Part shown: positions 34,170 to 46,000 of the stretch, piece by piece | How positions within the stretch are numbered: position 1 is the first letter of the stretch | Layout of the letters: every line of letters begins with the position of its first letter | Assembly: GCA_033032865.1 (NCBI GenBank) | Contig: JAWHQI010000049.1 | Location: 2,976,001-3,040,000, forward strand | Source: Dactylorhiza incarnata | Taxonomy: Eukaryota; Streptophyta; Magnoliopsida; Asparagales; Orchidaceae | Length of the DNA: 64,000 nt | Direction of reading: 5' to 3' | The notes under the pieces: generated by a model | Told to the model about the DNA's origin: nothing | Seen by the model: only the letters and a program-made list of their open reading frames with translations | Databases searched by the model: none | Position numbers and translations under genes: made by a program

Positions 34170-34387
34170 CTGGGTCCTGATATGGTAGCTCTCCTACTCA
34201 GTGCATCACTCACCAAATTTTCCTTCACTAGGTGGTAATGCATTGTGTACTGGTAGTCGGATAAGAACTCCAAACACCGCCTCTGTTGGATGTTCAGCTC
34301 CTTCTGTGTTTCTACATTCTTCAAATTCTTATGATCTGATAATATATCGCAGTGAACACCGTAGAGGTAGTGTCGCCAGATCTTCAT
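34170..34387 (-). pseudogene. pol: G1 RNase H C-terminal remnant
   Basis: The minus-strand frame starts MKIWRHYLYGVHCDILSDHKNL and ends LVSDALSRR, the end of the gypsy RNase H domain. The RT and the first half of RNase H should precede it but are gone. The sequence jumps straight from protease at about 34,385. Confidence 0.85.
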
Positions 34388-34720
34388 GACTTAGAATAAT
34401 TCTCCTTATCGAGCAGTCAATCCTTGCATGGTTCTCATGCAGCCAGTTCATGCCCAAGATTAGATCGAAGTCTTTCATCTTCAAAAGCGTCATCGGCGCT
34501 TCAAACAGTTTTTCCCCATTCTCCACATTCATATTGCATTTGGCACTTGTTATTAACTCTAATCTGTCTGGGAGTCTCACCTTCTTGTGGATGCCTGTGA
34601 AGTGTTGAATTTGATACATATTGTCCACGAATTCTTCTGAGATGAACGAGGGAGAGGCACCCGTATCGAATAAGGTATATGTGGGCTTGCCGCAGACGAG
34701 TAGTATACCTGGGTGAGTTT
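34388..34720 (-). pseudogene. G1 aspartic protease
   Basis: Minus strand: FDTGASPSFIS gives the catalytic Asp-Thr-Gly (about 34,670). It is followed by MTLLKMKDFDLILGMNWLHENHARIDC, the conserved second half of gypsy retropepsins. The frame continues to about 34,329 across the deletion, where it becomes out of phase with RNase H. Frameshifts upstream separate it from gag. Confidence 0.85.
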
Positions 34721-35950
34721 TTGTTCATTTGGTTCAATGCAAAGGTAAATCTAATGTTTGCAATGTACTAGTAACTGTAAGAAAAATAATAAAGTACCTT
34801 TGATGATCCTTACCGGGTCCCGTGGCTGAGCCAGGTCCGGGGAGTACATCTGATCCCTATTTTATCTCCGGTCTCAGCCCTGGAATCCACGACCTCGTAC
34901 ACATCCTCTGCCCCCAAAATGTTGGGCCTGTGGGGAAGCTTGTAGTTCTGGTGGTGCATTCATCTGAGAGCAGTTTCTCCGGATGTGGCCCGGCTGATGA
35001 CACTTGTCTCTCCTGCAACTCCTTCCTGGTCCTCTATCGGCCTCTTCCTACCTCGAACAATGTGCTGATCAGCCTCCAGCTTCTTGGCCATCTCCAAGAC
35101 CTTGGCCAGGCTGTCATCAAAAACAAAAAGAGGGTCTGCCTCAGGTAGTCACGGAGGCCCGTATTGAATCTCTTTGCGTAGCCCGCATCATCCAATTGAT
35201 ACAAATTCGCAAACCGGGCTAGGTGTGTGTACTACCAATGATACTCCACCACTGTCCTGCTTCCCTGCCTTAACTACAGGAACCTGTCTTCTAGCTCATC
35301 TCTCGCGGACTGTGGTACGTAGTGCTCCAGCAGTACCTTCTTGCACTCATCCCATGAGATGTCATTCGCCTCCAATCCAGCATAGGTGGTGTCCAGTAGT
35401 GACTTCCACCACCTCTTCGCATGGGATTTTAAGAACGAAACCACCAAGGGTACTGCCATATCCGTCGGGCAATGAATTCCTGCTAGCATCTCATACATGA
35501 TATCTACCCACTCCTCAGTCTGAAAAACTATCTCCATCCTAAGCTATGATGGAGGGGAAAGGCCTTGGAAGGTTCTCAGCCAGTTGGCCCTGGGGTTTAG
35601 CTGAGGAGTCGGTGCTTGCTGGGCCTTGACTTCCTTATGTATAGCAGTCAATGTCTGCCCCATCTCTGACTGCTAAAAATGGGTAAGAGCCGGTGGTGGT
35701 GGGATGATATTTAGAGTCGGAGGCACTCCATGCTGCGGGGTAGGGTTCGTCGCAGGTTACAAGAGAAAATTTGACACTCGTAAGGGGGGTTTGCCAAAAA
35801 TATTCAGTTAAAAGTGGTCTTTTCATGTGACTCCCCACATGGGCACATCATTGCTTCCTCTGCTAGTTTGTCCTCAAACTAAGCTCGCGCAGGGTGGCCC
35901 AGGTTTGTGGACTTCTTTTCTTTAGATCAAGGTTTGTTCTGAAACCAATT
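34721..35950 (-). pseudogene. gag: G1 gag and primer-binding region
   Basis: Minus-strand gag fragment at 35537-35274 (EEWVDIMYEML, HAKRWWKSLLD, LEHYVPQSARDELEDRFL) typical of chromovirus gag, with a degenerate zinc knuckle CHQPGHIRRNC near 34,990. The N-terminal part (35,550-35,800) is shifted. Right after the LTR, 35950-35936 on the minus strand reads TTGGTTTCAGAAC, a decayed initiator-Met tRNA primer site. Confidence 0.75.
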
Positions 35951-36439
35951 TGTAAGACCCTTTTTTTTCTTCGCTACCGGGTCTTATGCCCAGAACTGTC
36001 GCTTTGCAGTGACACCAATGCTCGGGAAGGTCGCCACTAAAAAATGCCGATCTTGCCGGCAATATCGATCACAGAAAATGAAGATGGCAAGTGAACATAA
36101 AGAGTTCAAGTCCACATCTCATGAAATATAAATCTCATAATAACAGAGGTCCACATATAGTAACTAAATAAAAAGATAACAATAATAAGGGCTCCTGTCC
36201 AATACATCATATCCTCACTACAAGATCTCTCATAGACGTAACTAATTAAAATCACTCACAGATCCTGAAACTGGTGCTCCATCTACACCGACCTTTGGTG
36301 CTGCTGCATGTCCTCGATCCCTTACAATGATAAGGTCCACCGACCGTTAGTCAAAAGACTAAGACAATCCTCCACCCCTCCCCCGGTATCTCCTAGGCAC
36401 CGAGCGGGAGGAATGAAGCAAAGGACAGCAAGGGGTATA
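35951..36439 (-). mobile_element. G1 5' LTR, inner end
   Basis: Minus-strand LTR end GGGTCTTACA at 35951. It matches GL 14430-14912 in reverse. Interrupted by C1 at 36440; the LTR continues at 43071. The last five bases, GTATA (36435-36439), are the left copy of the C1 target duplication. Confidence 0.85.
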
Positions 36440-37712
36440 TATTGAAATTGTTGAAGTGGGAGTTAAGAGGACTTTTGGACCTGGGCGGTCTGGGAGGAGG
36501 TCGGGCGGTCTGGCATGACTGCATGACCTGGCGGTCTGCCTCTGCGGTCTGGCTGGTCTAAGCCTAGCTGCGATCTCCTGGCTTGATCGCTGGTATGGGT
36601 CCAAAGCGGCTGAATGTGAAGGCCACGCGGTTTGTCTGTAACCGCGTGGCGGGTTGTTCATCTTCTGGTGTGCGCGGTCTGTTCGTGATCGCGTGGCGGG
36701 TTGTCTTCCTCAAGGCTGTGGCGGTCTGGTGTGACCGCACAGTTTGTCCCAGGTTTCTCCAGAATGCGGTCTGATGGTTGACCGAGCTTTCTGGTGGTAT
36801 TCGCGGACTAAGGGTCTTAGTCGCGCGGTCTCAGTTCGCGGTCTCAGGAGGAGACTGGTATGCGAGCTGGTCGCTATTCGCGGTCTCAGGTGGAGACCGG
36901 CATGTGGACAGGAGTTCGGGAGTTGTTGGCGAACTGGCTATGTTCATGGTCTCTGGTAAACACAGGGGAATGAACAGCTTCGGGCGGTCTGGCGATCTCC
37001 TTTAGAGTCGCGATCTGCTGTGAGAGTGGCGGTCTCTCATAGTTGATGTTGAAGCTGGCGAGTTCACCAAAATGAAGCAGGAGTACTGTTGTTGATCGCG
37101 CGGTGTGACCGGTCAGGTCGCGCGGTCTGGAGGGTGGTGATCCTATCTCATAGGGTGGTGACTGGATCAGGTCCCACGCCTATAAATAGGAGCCACTATA
37201 GCAGCAAATTATGACACACCAAGTGTAAGCCGAGTTCTTTTCTTTCCTGCGGTCTCTGTTTGTCTGACCGGGTGGTCTGCTGATTGAACTCTTCTTGTGC
37301 AGCTTCTGTGGATAGTGCCCGCAGCAGCGATCACCTCTTCCTCTAAAAGTGTTCGGGTAGTCTGCGGCTTGGAGTTGTGGTGCTGGAGTTCGGGAGAATC
37401 AGGAGTTCGGAAAGAAGGGTGCAGTTTGATCAGTGGTCTGGTGTTGTTCTGAGGTCGGCAGTGGGTTGCGGTCTGGCGGGTTGCTGAGGTCGCAAGGGAG
37501 ACCGCGCGGTCTCAAGTTATCTTCAACTTGTATTTTTTCCTTTGGTATTTGTGCTGGCGAAATCATGTCTCGCCAAGCATGCCTTGCCTTCTAATTTGAA
37601 GTTGCTATCAATAAAGATCAGTTGTTTGCCTCCATTTGCTTCTGGTTGTTTGTCTTGTAACTCTAAGTTGACTAACTCCTGCTCTCTCTATAAAGATTCG
37701 AAAAATTTCATA
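36440..37712 (+). mobile_element. C1 5' LTR
   Basis: Starts TATTGAAATTG and ends AAATTTCATA; the 3' LTR has the unmutated TGTTGAAATTG and TTTCACA. GCGGTCT words fill 36460-37140 and recur at 37250-37510. TATAAATAGG is at 37181. Confidence 0.95.
36460..37510 (+). repeat. GCGGTCTGG word array in the C1 5' LTR
   Basis: About 30 copies of GCGGTCT or a close variant (GGTCTGG, GCGCGGTCTCAG, complementary GAGACCGCGC), irregularly spaced. Most lie before TATAAATAGG (37181), with a second cluster after it. Repeated in the 3' LTR (41816-42870). Very CpG-rich. Confidence 0.9.
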
Positions 37713-37730
37713 TGGTATCAGAGGTATGTT
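37713..37730 (+). other. C1 primer-binding site
   Basis: TGGTATCAGAGGTATG directly after the 5' LTR, complementary to initiator-Met tRNA for its first 11 bases. Confidence 0.85.
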
Positions 37731-37799
37731 GGAGTGGTTGAGCAGCGAGTAACTTAGAGTAGCCATCGCCTTTGTGAAGAAGGAACCAGTGGTAGAGCA

Positions 37800-38677
37800 A
37801 TGGAAGCGAGGGGTCTTGGAATTGAGATGCTTACATCGACTAACTTCAAGAAGTGGAAGTCGTGTATGTAAAGCTATCTTCTAGGTGAGGACCTCTGGGA
37901 AGTAGTTGGAGGAGATCAGACGTAGGAAGTTGTTTCGGAAGGGGATAATGGGGCTGAGGTGAGAACTTGGAGGAGGACGAATGCGAAGGCAAAGTTCACT
38001 ATGAAGAGGGCAATCTCACGTAACCTGTTTGATCACATCTTGTGGTGTGGATCGGCTGCGGAGATCTGGGGAGCCCTGGATGGGTTGTTTAACAAGAAGA
38101 ATGTAGCAAGGCTACAGTTCTTGGAGAATGAGCTGGCAAGGCGGCTCAGGGTGATCTTTCTATCTCCACTTTCTTTCTGAAGATGAAGAACTTGTGTGCT
38201 GAAATCTCAGCATTGGATCCTGATGAGCCTATCTCTGAGGCGAAGCTGAAGAGGCACATCATCCGCGGCTTGCGGAAGGAATATGTTGCCTTTGTGACGT
38301 CGGTACAGGGATGGGCAAATCAGCCGTCTCTGTTGGAGCTGGAGAACTTGCTTGCATCGCAAAAAAGTTTGGCAAGGCAGATGGCGGGGGTGTCAGTGGC
38401 TGGGGGAGATGGTGAAGTGCTCTTCTCAGCCAAGAAGAAGAAGTGGGATAAGAAGAAGAAGACCACTGGAGGAGGTTATGAACCTTCAACTTCTGGGCAG
38501 CAGGAAAGGGGGTATGCTCCCAAGGATGACGGGAAGAAGAAGGGTGAAGGTCCGAAGTGCTTCAAGTGTGGCAAGTATGGGCACATCAGGAAGGATTGCA
38601 AGGTGGTCACCCATGCTGGGCATGCTGCGGAGAAGGAGGAAGCTGAGGACAGACACTTTGAAGGAGGTTGGGGATAA
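37800..38677 (+). pseudogene. gag: C1 gag
   Basis: ATG at 37800. Copia gag of the UBN2 type: STNFKKWKS, then a domain with RNLFDHILWCGSAAEIWGALDGLF and ISALDPDEPISEAKLKRHIIRGL. One CCHC zinc knuckle, CFKCGKYGHIRKDC, lies at about 38558-38599 after a Lys-rich linker. Broken by TAA at 37869, TAG at 37923 and a frameshift near 38135. The frame ends GGWG at 38677, after which the protease lies in another frame. The downstream 164-codon stretch (38183-38677) is open. Confidence 0.9.
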
Positions 38678-41600
38678 GCCTTCTCGGCTTCTGTTGGAGC
38701 TTCTGCTCCTATCAACTATCTGGAGGACTGGATCGTGGACTCGGGGTGTGGTCATCACCTCACCGGAGACGAGACCAAGCTTTCTTTTGCACATCCCTAT
38801 ACAGGTAACAATGCAATCATTACTGCTGATAATACTGTGCATTCAGTAGAGAAGGTGGGGGTGGTTTCCTTGGGCAGTGATAGAGGGCCACTTACTTTGA
38901 AGAGTGTCTATCACGTGTCTGGTATGAGGAAAAACCTTTTCTCCGTGACCAACGATGTAGACGCTGGGTATCACGTTCTGTTCGGCCCCACAGAAGTGAA
39001 GTTTCTACGAAATTTTGAGGCCGTAAAGGCCAAGGTCATTCATGTCGGAAGATGGGCAAAGGACTTGTTCGTTTTATCGACAAGTTCCTACGTCGACAAG
39101 ATGAAGATGAATGATGGTGCCATTATATGGCATGAGAGGTTGGGGCACGTAGGGATGGACAAGCTGAAAGCAATGGCGGTGAGAGGTCTTGTCAAGGGCC
39201 TGCCAAGTCTATCTTCCTACGATGAAGGTCGTGTTTGCGCGGGACGTCAGTTCGGCAAGTCTCATCGACTACCGTTTGACAAGCCTCGGAGGCAGCAGAT
39301 ATATGCTGGTGTTGATCGATGATTACACCAGATATGTCTGGGTATATTTCCTGAAGGAGAAGGCGGAGGCATTTGCCAAGTTTGTGGAGTTCAAGGAGCT
39401 CGTGGAGGGTCGGCTAGGACTGCGGGTGAAGAAGCTGAGGACTGACAACGGAGGGGAGTTCACCTCCAGTGAGTTCTCTATTTTTTGCAGGAAGGCCGGC
39501 ATCCAGAGAGAGCTCACTTGTGCACATACTCCACAGCAGAACAGAGTTGCAGAGCAGAAAATCCGTCATCTGACAGAGACCTGCATGTGTTGGCTGCATG
39601 CCAAGAGTATCCCAAAGTCCTTCTGGGCAGAGGGAATGTCTTGTGCTGCCTACGTCATCAGCAGGATGCCTTTGAGCCCCATCAACATGTTGACTCTGCA
39701 TGAGATGATGTTCAAGGAGAAGCCAAGCGTGGCACAACTTAGGGTGTTTGGTTCCACCTGCTACGTGCATGTTCCAGATGCTCTTCGGATGAAGCTAGAT
39801 GCTAAAGCAAGGAAACTAGTCTTCGTGGGATACGATGAGCGGAAGAAAGGGTGGAAGTGCATGGACCCGTAGACGCGGAGGTTTGAGGTATCTAGCAACG
39901 TCGTGTTCGATGAGGTGACATCTTACAAGGGGTCTTCTGATGTGGAGCTACCAGAGAGCAGAGTGGAGGTGCCGGAGAAAGCTGTGGAGGATCTTCAGGT
40001 GGAGCTACCTGTGTCACCAGGTGGTCCATCTCCTTCTAGTTCTGAGACGGGGGCTTCTGGTTCAGGGAGCAGGGGGAGCGATGCTCCTAGCACGTCTGGA
40101 AGAGGAGCTAGGGAAGAAGCATCTGGAGATAATGCGGTTCAGGGAAAGGAGCTGAGGAGGTCGAAGCGAGCGATCGTTGCCCCTGATCGCTATACAGGAG
40201 GAAACACAGTGAGCTTCGTCTCGTGTTTCTTCGCTGGTCCCTTGGATGAGAGGGAGCCGTCGAGCTTTGAGAAGGCCAGAGGTGTGAAGGAGTGGGACAT
40301 TGCAATGCAAGAAGAGATGGCAACTCTCGAGAAGAATGAGACCTGGTCTCTTGTGCCCAAGCCCAAGGGCACCACTCCTGTGACATGCAAGTGCGTCTAC
40401 AAGCTTAAGAAGAAAGCTGATGGCAGTATCGAGCGGTACAAGGCACGCCTTGTAGCTCGGGGGTTCTCGCAGCAATACGGTGAAGACTACGAAGAGACTT
40501 TCAGTCCGGTGGCGAAAATGACTTCAGTTCGGTACATCATTGCCTTGGCGGCGTTCAGTGGATGGGAGATTTGGCAGCTCGACGTCAAGAACGCTTTCTT
40601 GTACGGCGAGATTGACAAGGATATCTTCATGGTCCAGCCACAAGGCTTTGTGTCTAAAGATTTTCCGGAGCATGTCTGCAAGCTGAAGAAGGCCCTGTAT
40701 GGGTTGAAGCATGCACCGAGGGCGTGGTACGGGAAGATCGCAGAATATCTCCTATTCTGTGGATTTGGTGCTTCAGACTCAGACTCAAGCTTGTTCGTCA
40801 AGAAGAGAGGGGAGCTTCAAGTCATCGTGCTGCTATACGTCGACGATATGATCGTGACGGGGAACTCGAAGGAGGAGGTAGCACAGCTTCGGGTCGAGCT
40901 ATCTATCAGGTTCAAGATGAAGGACTTAGGTGAGCTTCACCATTTCCTTGGACTCGAGGTGCAGAGGAAGGAAGGTGGAGTGCTGGTGACCCAGGAAGGA
41001 TATGCGGAGCGAATCGTGGAGCGATTCGGCATGAAGGAAGGGAAGTGCACTTCCACACCTCTAGAGAAGGCCACAAAACTTCGCAAGGATGAGGGTAGGA
41101 TTATGCAAGATCTGTTGGTGTTCCGAGCTCTGGTTAGGAGCTTGATCTATTTGACGATCACAAGGCCGGATATTGCATATGCAGTTGGCAGAGTGAGTCG
41201 ATATATGGCAAAGCCAAGGGTACCTCATCTGCTAGCAGCCAAGAACATTCTGAAGTATGTCAAGGCGACCTCGGACATGGGTCTCCTATACAGGAGAGAT
41301 GCGGGCTTCGAGGTGCACGGGTACACGGATGCTGATTACGGGGGAGATTCAGATGATCGGAAGTTGACGTCTGGATTCGTTTTCATGGCGGGCCCTACAG
41401 CTATATCATGGTGCAGCAAGAAGCAGGATTCCGTATCGGTCTCCACCACGGAAGCGGAATACAAGGCTTCGGCCTTGGCATCTCAGGAAGCCATCTGGCT
41501 TAGGAGTTTGGTGGGTGACGTCCACAAGGAGGTTCGGGAGCCGACTCTGCTACGCGGTGACAACGAGAGTGCTCTCAAACTGGTTACCAATCCAGTTTGT

Positions 41601-41801
41601 CATGCGAGGACCAAGCATATCGAGATCGAGCAACACATCATACGGGAGAAGGTGCTGGAGGGGTCTCTTTCGATCGAGCATGTGCGGAGTGCGGACAATG
41701 TCGCGGACATCTTCACAAAGGCGCTGGCTAAGGGGTCGTTCACACGGCTAAGGGGCCTACTGGGGCTAGTTTCAACTTCCCACTTCAAGGGGGAGTGTTG
41801 A
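38678..41801 (+). pseudogene. pol: C1 pol: protease, integrase, RT, RNase H
   Basis: Protease active site in WIVDSGCGHHLTGD (about 38729). Pre-integrase zinc region WHERLGHVGMDKL (39129). The integrase then lacks about 25 residues, including the segment carrying the first catalytic Asp: the sequence jumps from RLPFDK to GGSRYML near 39280 with a frame change. The second Asp is in LRTDNGGEF (39436) and the Glu in NRVAEQK (39542). TAG interrupts at 39870-39872. From 39873 one long frame runs to 41801: RT with YVDD at 40837-40848, RNase H with YTDADYGGD, STTEAEY and RGDNESAL. The final codons overlap the first six bases of the 3' LTR. RT/RNase H look intact; integration function is lost. Confidence 0.95.
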
Positions 41802-43070
41802 AATTGTTGAAGTGGGAGTTAAGAGGACTTTTGGACTTGGGCGGTCTGGGAGGAGGTCGGGCGGTCTGGCGTGACTGCACGACTTGGCGGTCTGCCTCTG
41901 CGGTCTGGCTGGTCTAAGCCTAGCTGCGGTCTCCCGGCTTGATCGTTGGTATGGGTCCAAGGCGGCTGAAGGTGAAGGCCGCGCGGTTTGTCTATAACCG
42001 CGTGGCGGGTTGTTCATCTTCTGGTGTGCGCGGTTTGTTCGTGATCGCGTGGCGGGTTGTCTTCCTCAAGGCTGTGGCGGTCTGGTGTGACCGCACAGTT
42101 TGTCCCAGGTTTCTCCAGAATGCGGTCTGATGGTTGACCGGGCTATCTGGTGGTATTCGCGGACTAAGGGTCTTAGTCGCGCGGTCTCAGTTTGCGGTCT
42201 CAGGAGGAGACTGGTATGCGAGCTGGTCGCTGTTTGCGGTCTCAGATGGAGACCGGCATGCGGACAGGAGTTCGCGGGTTGTTGGCGAACTGGCTGTGTT
42301 CGCGGTCTCTGGCGAACACAGGGGGGGTGAACAGCTTCGGGCGGTTTGGCGATCTCCTTTGGAGTCGCGATCTGCTGTGAGAGTGGCAGTCTCTCATTGT
42401 TGATGTTGAAGCTGGCGAGTTAACCAAAATGAAGCAGGAGTACTGTTGCAGATCGCGCGGTGTGACCGGTCAGGTCGCGCAGTCTGGAGGGTGGTGATCC
42501 TATCTCATAGGGTGGTGACTGGATCAGGTCCCACGCCTATAAATAGGAGCCACTATAGCAGCAAATTAAGACACACCAAGTGTAAGTCGAGTTCTTTTCT
42601 TTCCTGCGGTCTCTCTTTGTCTGACCGGGGGGGTCTGCTGATTGAACTCTTCTTGTGCAGCTTCTGCGGATAGTGCGGGCAGCAACGATCATCTCTTCCT
42701 CTGAAAGTGTTCGGGCGGTCTGCAGCTTGGAGTTGTGGTGCTGGAGTTCGGGAGAATCAGGAGTTCGGAAAGAAGGGTGCAGTCAGATCAGTGGTCTGGT
42801 GTTGTTCTGAGGTCGGCAGCGGGTTGCGGTATGGCGGGTTGCTGAGGTCGCAAGGGAGACCGCGCGGTCTCAAGTTATCTTCAACTTGTATTTTTTCCTT
42901 TGGTATTTGTGTTGGCGAAATCATGTCTCGCCAAGCATGCCTTGCCTTGTAATTTGAAGTTGCTATCAATAAAGATCAGTTGTTTGCCTCCATTTGCTTC
43001 TGGTTGTTTGGCTTGTAACTCTAAGTTGACTAACTCCTGCTCTCTCCATAAAGATTCGAAAAATTTCACA
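41796..43070 (+). mobile_element. C1 3' LTR
   Basis: TGTTGAAATTG to AAATTTCACA, preceded by the polypurine tract AAGGGGGAG (41788-41795). TATAAATAGG is at 42538. The pol stop codon lies at LTR positions 4-6. Confidence 0.95.
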
Positions 43071-46000
43071 GTATAAATAAGCAGATGACGGTGAATCTAA
43101 TCTATAGGAAATGTCTACTACTATGCAGTATATATTACAGTGGGTAAAGCAGTAATAAGTAAAGCAGTAATAAGTAAAGCAGTAATGAGTATAACATTAA
43201 AAAGTTAAAATAAATAAAGAAGAGTAATCTTGATTTATTGGAATGCCCATACAAACCTATAGACCAAGGGGTCATATAGCAGGGCCTATCTTATAAAAAG
43301 TCCCATAACCAATTTATACTATAGGGGTAAGGGTTGAAATGCAATGCTTATGCTATGACATGCAGAGTTATGCAGTTTAATGCAATGATCACACATATGC
43401 AACTCGCACACTTTGACTCTATGCGCACATACCTTTAGTTCCCCATTTTTGGAGCTAGCAAAACTCCCAGGATACTCCCGTAGTGGCAAATGGAAGCGGT
43501 GGGTTGGGCCTTGCCCACCTCTAGGTTGGTATCTGCACTACCTAACCTAGACCTATCGTACGCCTCAACCCTAAGAACACAACAACGGAGCTCCTGCGTA
43601 CTCTTACTGGCTAGTCCACCAGACCTTTCCTTGGCAATGTGTTAACCACACTTACCGAGCCAAAGTATTGATGTCGGTGAGACGACCGTCATAACTAAAG
43701 ACCCACCACCTTTATGCACATGCAATTATGATTACCATCTACCTCCAACCATAAGCTCTCCGGGCTAACTCGCCCATCACCATAACCTTCCGAGCCACCG
43801 GCTCGCCGGACTAACCCGACCGTACCTACAACCACCGAGCCTACTGCTCGTAAGCCTGAAACAACAAACTACACATAACACCGGGGTGTTGGTGAGTGTA
43901 TTATTAGGTTAATCTAGCATAACAACTTACTCCTACAATTTAGGGTTAATTATGGATTTCCCAAGGTCTACCCTGTGAGGGGCTCGCAGCGGTTCTAGGA
44001 GCTATGATGGGATGATACCCGAAAACTCCCTTTCCAAGACACTTAATATTGTTGTTAACTACCCATAAGCATACCCCTCTTACTATTTCACTTGAGTTAA
44101 CACTAAGTGTTTGATTACACTCCAAGGGAAAGGCAATCTATCGTCAATCCCGAGCACAACCTTGCCCCTTAGCTTATCGGGCACAAACAACACATAGACT
44201 CCTATTAGTAACCTCAAATTTCCTCAACCATACAAAGTACACCATCTACCTCCCATTCCCACATAGTGGTCTACAAGTTACCCAAGTTTTACAGTTTTAC
44301 TATACGCAATCCAAGTGAGTTATATGAGGTGCATGAGAGGAGGTACTCCAAATGATCATCCAAAAGACTCAAGATTATTATTGGGTGTGTGTTATGACAT
44401 TAAATGACCAACTCCAGAAATCCATAATTTTTCCTACTATATATGGTAATTATTATAATTTCTCCAAAATCAGGGAACCTATGACTTTGAACATCATGTA
44501 TGGTTTTCTTATAAGATATGGCCTTAAAAAAATTTGTACAACTATATAACAGTAATATAACAGCCCTATATAAATTTCACAAATTTCCAGAAAGTTTTTG
44601 ACCTCTAATTAAAATATTAACTAATTATTCAAATTCAAAGATTTACAAAGAAAGTACTATACAATCTTATTTAAAAATTACAAGAAACTTAGCTGGTGTC
44701 CGAGATGGTAAGAAAAGTTCACTGATGGAGTCCCACAATTTTATAAATCCATTTGACCACATAATTCCATTATTTAATCAAATCAGTCTAAGGGCACTTT
44801 GTGAAGGAGACCATACACACATTACTCCAAAAATTATACTAAAATTAACAGATCAAGTACTTGCCCTAAAAAGTCCTCTGTCCAATTTTCATGATTTTCC
44901 AATGAGTATTAAACCCATAATTAATTTTCATACAGCTAGGGCAAACATTGGGGGTTGTGAATAAAGTACTGTATATAACACTGCAAAATTCTTAGTAAAA
45001 TTATCAGAGAATATTATCATCAACCTAAACTCACTGCCAAAGTTTCATAAACATCCTAGGCTATATGAGCATGCAATTCCTTCTAGTAAGAAAGTTACCT
45101 AAATAATTCATCATTAAATATGAGATAATAAAAGTCTCCAAAAATTCCAAGTAAATTACCTAGGGCTTGAAACCACCTTTTGAATCTCTCTACCAAATTT
45201 CAGGTCAATCTAAGGACATAAGAGCCAATGTCCTTCAATGGGTTCAATATATAACCCTAATATTTGAACTAGGGTTTTATGGCACAACTACTCCAAATCA
45301 CCCCCAAATCATGGGAGGAGGTCTTTTATGTGATATTAAATTAATGGCCAAGGTTTCATCACTTTTGGAAGAGATTTGACCATTCAACCCAACAAGTGCA
45401 CTTTTGACCTTATAACCCTTAGTTTGACCAATCTGGTTAGTTAAATACCCAACCAAATCAATCCCAAATGGGATGAAATTTTTACCAGAGTCATAACATG
45501 ACCCTAAGGACCAACCACCAAAATATGGAAGGTTTTGGATGTTTCTAGACCCTAGAATTAATTTATACATGAATAATTAAATGTTTGCAAAGACCTTAGA
45601 AAAAGATCCCCCAAAAATTCTCATTTTTGGATAGGTTAAGGGTGTGGGTATAAAAAACCTATGTTTCAATTTTCAAGACATTTGGATGGCTGGATCGATG
45701 GGGGCACTCAAGTCAATCTCTGGTCAACCCTTTGTACATGTCGGACCATTTTGAGTGTTGTGGTCAGACCACCTACCTAAATTGAATGAAATCAATTTTA
45801 AATTAATGTTTACCTCATGGCCTACAACTATCACGTAGACCACTTCTTCTAAATCAGAGCCTAAATATTTTTAATAATTAAAACCAAACACAGCATAATA
45901 TGTGACAGAAAATCAAATATCACAGTAATTAATTCATCTAGGTCTGCGAATACCAGATCTCTCTAGATCGGACAGCTCCCTGTCATCGTACCCAATTATT

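Larger units (their letters stand above)
36440..43070 (+). mobile_element. C1: full-length Ty1/copia element with perfect target duplication
   Basis: 6631-nt element between GTATA repeats (36435-36439 and 43071-43075). LTRs of 1273 and 1275 nt differ at a few percent of sites, mostly C/T or G/A. Order is LTR, primer site, gag, protease, integrase, RT, RNase H, LTR. It is the youngest-looking element here. It is disabled by gag stops, frameshifts and an integrase deletion. Confidence 0.95.

Noticed and set aside
36359..36661. Minus-strand 100-codon frame across the C1 LTR start
   Set aside because: Crosses an element boundary and is filled by GCGGTCT words; the related frame in the 3' LTR differs at its end.
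38352..38849. 165-codon frame overlapping C1 gag
   Set aside because: Out-of-frame shadow of the gag/protease region; the other frame carries the zinc knuckle and protease motifs.
40062..40475. 137-codon minus-strand frame within C1 pol
   Set aside because: Mirror of the intact RT-containing frame on the plus strand; G+C-rich codon use produces it.
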